This document shows, in pieces, positions 60,178 to 64,000 of a DNA stretch of 64,000 nucleotides; positions within the stretch are counted from its first letter, which is position 1; each line of letters opens with the position of its first letter. The notes under the pieces are model-generated. The model ran no database searches and was not told the origin of the DNA. It saw nothing but the letters and a program-made list of their open reading frames with translations. The stretch covers positions 1 through 64,000 of the forward strand of contig DATATV010000098.1 in NCBI GenBank assembly GCA_036268615.1, written 5' to 3'. Made by a program: the position numbers and the translations under genes. Origin of the DNA: DATATV01 sp036268615. GTDB lineage: Bacteria > Actinomycetota > Actinomycetes > Mycobacteriales > Pseudonocardiaceae.

Positions 60178-61088
60178 CGCCCCTTGCGCAGGATATCGTT
60201 GATCAACTCGCCCTCTTCTTCTTCGAGTACCCCGCTCGCGGCGGGATCTCCGATGCCCAGAGCGTGTGCGAGCGTGCGGCTATGCAAGTCGATCGCCGCC
60301 TCGGCCAGCGTGCTGAGCCCGTCAATGGCCAGCCGGGCTCTTGCCCAGCCGGTGCCCAGAACGACGAGTCCGAGGATGACGGACGGCCACCACAGGATGC
60401 CCACGACCACGGTCGCGATTCCCCAGGCGCCCGTGATGGTCGCCGCGGTGTAGGCGGAGGTCGCGGCATCCAGTTCGCCGCGCACGGACTCGGGCAGCAC
60501 GAGCCACAGCCGAGGCCAGGCGAACGGTACGTCCAGGCCGTACCGATCGCGGGCCGCCCGCTCCACGGCGTGCATCCGATCACCCATCCAGGTCGGCCGG
60601 GCCGGTGTCGAGGCCATTACCGCCCGGTTGCGCGCTGCGGCGGCCTCGTCGATGACCTGCTGCTGCTCAGGCGTTCTGCCCACGCGGGGATGGTCCCGCT
60701 GGAGCTGATCGACGTTTTTGTCCAGCGACACCGCAGTCTTGGTCCGATATCGGACGAGTGCAGCGCTCAGCCGATTGAATGCACGCGGCCACTGCCCCAG
60801 CCATAGTCGACTGACCAGGCCGGAGCCGCCTCGCACGACCAGCGCCACGGCGCTGGACATCAACAACAACAGGGCAGCGAGCAGGGCCTGGGTGGTGCCG
60901 GGCAGATGTGCCATCGCGCTGGTCAGTCGGGTGCCGTGCTGCGCCGCGACTGCGTGGGACAATGCATTTCCCTGTCGGAGGCTTGCGGCCAGCCAGAGCA
61001 GGCCGGTGAACAGTACGCCGGGCAGGGCCAGCAGGTTCACCCACTTGGCAGCGAGTTGTTTGCTCAGCTCCTGGAAGAAAGTTCCCAT
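60174..61088 (-). CDS. membrane protein of CHAT/TPR locus
   Basis: 304 aa, no named family. Two hydrophobic segments near the N-terminus (WVNLLALPGVLFTGLLWLAA and ALLAALLLLMSSAVALVV), a cytoplasmic middle of about 110 residues, two more (ITGAWGIATVVVGILWW and SVILGLVVLGTGWA), and an acidic C-terminus. ATG at 61088 starts MGTFFQELSK. It is 13 bp downstream of the small C-rich gene, so both form one operon divergent from the TPR-CHAT gene. Possible membrane-acting partner in a conflict system. Confidence 0.7.
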   Translation of the reverse strand: MGTFFQELSKQLAAKWVNLLALPGVLFTGLLWLAASLRQGNALSHAVAAQHGTRLTSAMAHLPGTTQALLAALLLLMSSAVALVVRGGSGLVSRLWLGQWPRAFNRLSAALVRYRTKTAVSLDKNVDQLQRDHPRVGRTPEQQQVIDEAAAARNRAVMASTPARPTWMGDRMHAVERAARDRYGLDVPFAWPRLWLVLPESVRGELDAATSAYTAATITGAWGIATVVVGILWWPSVILGLVVLGTGWARARLAIDGLSTLAEAAIDLHSRTLAHALGIGDPAASGVLEEEEGELINDILRKGR

Positions 61089-61101
61089 CGGATCGGGCCC
61101 G

Positions 61102-61458
61102 TCACCGTCGCCGCAGGCGTACACCGGTCAGGTTGCACCGCGGCACGGGGCCAGCGGGCACCGGTCGCACGCTCCGGCTGCACGCTCCGTCCGGGCAGCC
61201 GAACCGTTCTTCGCCCGCTGTACCGCCCGATGCGCCCACCAACCCGGTGGTCAGGCGGGAGGAGCGGTCCGTCTCGGTGAGCGGATCCCCACCGAGCAAC
61301 CTGCTGAGCAGGTCGTAGATCGGTCGACGCGCCGTAGCCTCGTTCTCGATCATGCGCAACAGCGCGGCCTTTTCCTCGGGCCAGTGGGCGCACTCGGTAC
61401 GCAGGTTCACTAGCTCCTCGCACAGCGCCGCCAGCGCCTGCTGCTCGGCCTCGTCCAT
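61102..61458 (-). CDS. small protein with C-terminal zinc-ribbon-like motif
   Basis: 118 aa. Helical N-terminus (EAEQQALAALCEELVNLRTE, CAHWPEEKAALLRMI), then a C-terminal CPDGACSRSVRPVPAGPVPR followed by CNLTG: three Cys in a ribbon-like pattern that may bind metal. GGAGGAGGGG precedes the ATG. First gene of the minus-strand operon, directly divergent from the TPR-CHAT gene. I recall similar proteins beside actinobacterial conflict-system genes but cannot name the family. Confidence 0.65.
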   Translation of the reverse strand: MDEAEQQALAALCEELVNLRTECAHWPEEKAALLRMIENEATARRPIYDLLSRLLGGDPLTETDRSSRLTTGLVGASGGTAGEERFGCPDGACSRSVRPVPAGPVPRCNLTGVRLRRR

Positions 61459-61550
61459 GTCCCCTCCTCCGGTCCGACCAATACCAAGGGGGACATCGCC
61501 GAGATCGGCGCTGGTGTAACGGGCCCGGATCACGTGCCGATGACTCACAC

Positions 61551-64000
61551 GTGCCCGAGGACAGCCCTATCGCGCGGTTGACCGACCACCTGGCCCGGTA
61601 CCGGGCCAGCGGAGACGCCGTGATGTTGCTGGATGAAGGGGCGGTGCAGGTCGCGGACGAACTGCTCGACGGTGGCGTCATCGAACTCACGGCCGAGGTT
61701 CGACAGCTCCTAGGGTCATTCTACGGCCTGCGATTGCAGGTGGTTTCTGATGCCGATTGGTATGCCGATCTGGCCCGGGCTCTGGTTGTGTTGCGTCCGT
61801 TGGCATCCGACGTTAACGCGGTTCCGGCAGGGTTGCGCCGAGTGCTGGGTCCGCGGGCCTGGTCTCTGGTGCAGCGAGAAACCGGGCGGAAACTGCTGGG
61901 TCTGGCCCACGTACGGACGGATGAGTTCCTGTTGCGCGCGGCGATCGAATTGTTCGAGGCCCTGCGCGCGGTGTATCGCCGCAAACGGTCCCGGGCGATT
62001 GTCCTGGGCTGTCTGTGCGCTGCGTACCGGCTGCGTTTCGAGCGCACCGGCGGCTCAGCCGATTTGGACCTGGCGATGGCGGTGGGCGTAGAAGCCCTGC
62101 GGCTGTTACCGGCACGTGATGGCGAACAAGCAGGTTACCTCGCGAACCTGGCGATGGTGTGCTTGGCGCGACATCAGCGGGACCGACAGCTCGTGGACCT
62201 GGATCACGCGGTGGAACTGGCCGACCGGGCAGTCCAGGTGCCTGGCCAGAAGCCATCGGCACTGCTGTCGAGTCAAGGGGTGCTCGCTATGTCGCTGCTG
62301 CGGCGCTTCTCGGCAACCGCCGAGCCAGTCGATCTCGCGCGGGCGATCGAAATCAACGAAGCTCTCGCCGAAATGCCGTCCCTCGCCGGCAGTGCACGAG
62401 CAGAGGTGCTGAACAACCTCGGGGCGAGCTATCGCTACCTGTACCAGTTCGCCGGTGATATGGAGGCCCTCAACCGGTCGGTCGCCCTCGTCACCGAAGC
62501 GTTGGAACTCCTCCCGGCTGGGCACCCCGTCGTCCTGGTCGGGCGTCAGAACCTGGTCGGCAGCCGAAGACTGCTGTTCGAACTCACCGGCGATCCCCAG
62601 CACCGCGACGAGGCGCTCAGTCAGGCCCGGCAGGCACTGGCAGCACAGTCGAACGGTCCTCAGCAGGGAATACTCCTTGGCGAACTGAGCATGATCCACA
62701 AAGGCGACTACGAGCTGACCGGGCACGTCCAGGATCTCGAGGAGGCGATTACCAGCGGAGTCGCGGCCGTCGATCAGATTCCGGAGGGACACACCGAGCG
62801 GTCTGCCGCGCTGGCTTGTCTCGGTAACGCCTACTGGCGGCGCTACGACCGCGAGCATGTATCCGATGATCTAGAGCGGGCAATTAGCCTGATCACCACG
62901 GCACTGTCCGACACGCCGGAGCGGCATCCGGGTCGCGCCGCGTTGTGGTCGAACCTTAGTGCCGTCCATCTGACCCGCTTCGAGCGCTTCCATCGAGCTG
63001 ACGACCTCGATCAGGCGATTCACTGTGCGGACCAAGCCGTAGCCATCACGACGGAGCAGCCGACCCGCGCTAACTATCTGTCAAACCGCGGGCTGGCCTA
63101 CTTCGCACGGTTCGGCGTGAGCGGCCGGCAGGAGGATCTGGACGAAGCCATCGGCGCGGCGGACGCCGCTCTGGAGGCGGTCCCACGCAATGATCGGGAC
63201 CACAGGCCGCAGATGTTGACCAACCTCACCCTGATGTTGCGGACCCGGTTCGAGGGCGACCCGGGATCTGGTGCCGGGTCACGCGCACTCACCCTGGCCA
63301 GCGAAGCGCTCGCCGCGGCACCGAGCGGGCACACCATGCGAGCTCGCATGATCACCAGTCTGGCCGGGGTACACCTAGCGCACGCTCAGGTGGGCGCCTC
63401 GGTGGTGACGGGCGAGATCATGGACATGCTAGTGACCGAGGCTGGCGCGACCGGGGCGTGCCCACCCTCGGACGTTGTGAATGCCCAGTTCGAGGTGGGC
63501 CGGCTCGCGCAAGCGCTGGATATGCACGAGACCGCAGTGTCATTGCTTGATTCCGCGGTCTCCCTGCTGCCATCGCTGCCGCCCCGACAGACTGCACTAA
63601 CTGACCAGGCGTACACCCTGGGCAACCACGCCGGGCTGGTGGGCTCTGCGGTTGCCGCGCATCTAGATCTCGACGATACGGCCGGCGGCCTGCGGGTGGC
63701 CGAACTCGGCCGTGGGGTCATTCTAGCCGCGCAGCTGAACCTCGACGTGGAGGTCAGCAATCTTGAGCGCGAGCACTCCGAGCTGGCCCAGCGCTACAGG
63801 GCAATCCGCGACCAGCTCAACAAGCCGGTGCCAGCCGCACACTCGGCCGACGCCCGGGCCCAGCAGTGGCGGGAGCACGACATCGTCCTGGCCGACATCC
63901 GCCGCACCACACCCCTCCGGCACTTCCCGATGCCGACCGAGTTACCCGCTCCGGTCGGCGGAATTGCGGTCCTCGTCAACGTCAGCGCGCGACGCGGCGA
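61551..64000 (+). CDS. TPR-repeat protein with probable C-terminal CHAT domain (3' end outside window)
   Basis: At least 816 aa, open to the window edge, no stop. A helical N-terminal domain (about 1-170) is followed by many TPR-like units, e.g. DLDHAVELADRAVQVPGQ, DLARAIEINEALAEMP, DLDEAIGAADAALEAVP. After these comes RVAELGRGVILAAQLNLDVE, EHDIVLADIRRTTPLRHF and VGGIAVLVNVSARRG, which is how the CHAT caspase-like domain begins. The catalytic His and Cys would lie beyond the edge. GTG chosen as the first in-frame start; no ribosome site visible. Predicted protease effector of a conflict system. Confidence 0.8.
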   Translation, partial: MPEDSPIARLTDHLARYRASGDAVMLLDEGAVQVADELLDGGVIELTAEVRQLLGSFYGLRLQVVSDADWYADLARALVVLRPLASDVNAVPAGLRRVLGPRAWSLVQRETGRKLLGLAHVRTDEFLLRAAIELFEALRAVYRRKRSRAIVLGCLCAAYRLRFERTGGSADLDLAMAVGVEALRLLPARDGEQAGYLANLAMVCLARHQRDRQLVDLDHAVELADRAVQVPGQKPSALLSSQGVLAMSLLRRFSATAEPVDLARAIEINEALAEMPSLAGSARAEVLNNLGASYRYLYQFAGDMEALNRSVALVTEALELLPAGHPVVLVGRQNLVGSRRLLFELTGDPQHRDEALSQARQALAAQSNGPQQGILLGELSMIHKGDYELTGHVQDLEEAITSGVAAVDQIPEGHTERSAALACLGNAYWRRYDREHVSDDLERAISLITTALSDTPERHPGRAALWSNLSAVHLTRFERFHRADDLDQAIHCADQAVAITTEQPTRANYLSNRGLAYFARFGVSGRQEDLDEAIGAADAALEAVPRNDRDHRPQMLTNLTLMLRTRFEGDPGSGAGSRALTLASEALAAAPSGHTMRARMITSLAGVHLAHAQVGASVVTGEIMDMLVTEAGATGACPPSDVVNAQFEVGRLAQALDMHETAVSLLDSAVSLLPSLPPRQTALTDQAYTLGNHAGLVGSAVAAHLDLDDTAGGLRVAELGRGVILAAQLNLDVEVSNLEREHSELAQRYRAIRDQLNKPVPAAHSADARAQQWREHDIVLADIRRTTPLRHFPMPTELPAPVGGIAVLVNVSARRG

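Noticed and set aside
1..64000. Prophage, integrative element or CRISPR array
   Set aside because: No integrase, structural phage genes, cas genes or spacer arrays seen; only one intact IS and one IS630 fragment.

Overview
High-GC (about 70%) chromosomal DNA from a filamentous actinomycete, most likely Pseudonocardiales. Pointers are GTG/TTG starts, ATGA overlaps, dense TetR and NarL-type regulation, class F sortase, CGNR zinc fingers, DUF427, P450s and a DasR-type site upstream of a GH19 chitinase. The genus is not resolved. No phage, CRISPR or large biosynthetic cluster is visible; most of the window is accessory metabolism in one- to three-gene units, usually beside a local regulator.

Layout. 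1-12 kb: two-component system (2.2-4.2), TetR genes, a SnoaL-like enzyme, a NAD(P)-binding reductase, a TetR-controlled DHA2 exporter and a CPA1 antiporter with a UBP zinc finger. 12-24.8 kb: MOSC-reductase-ferredoxin protein, two CGNR regulators, alpha/beta hydrolase, NhaA-thioredoxin antiporter, DUF427 protein, two paralogous SDRs without the catalytic Tyr/Lys, an IS5-like element in a dispersed palindrome, and a TetR-ferredoxin-P450 operon. 24.9-30.2 kb: PEP mutase-like enzyme, ABM monooxygenase, secreted anchor-P protein plus sortase, class A beta-lactamase.

30.3-39.8 kb is the most coherent block: a self-contained selenocysteine island. A formate dehydrogenase catalytic subunit is read through an in-frame UGA followed by a SECIS-like hairpin. 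The iron-sulfur and NrfD-like membrane subunits lie convergently in an operon behind selD. Opposite them are tRNA-Sec (selC), selA and selB. Together they make selenophosphate, charge tRNA-Sec, deliver it to the UGA and supply the only selenoprotein seen here.

39.8-59.5 kb: TetR-P450 pair, SMP-30 lactonase, FAD monooxygenase, chitinase, an HTH protein coupled to a hydrolase, SRPBCC and metallo-beta-lactamase-fold proteins, a SnoaL/DUF3237 pair, two more NarL-type two-component systems and a TAP-family secreted peptidase. 59.5-64 kb enters a predicted conflict locus: a small C-rich protein and a membrane protein divergent from a TPR protein whose last visible residues look like the start of a CHAT (caspase-like) domain. 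That gene runs off the window.
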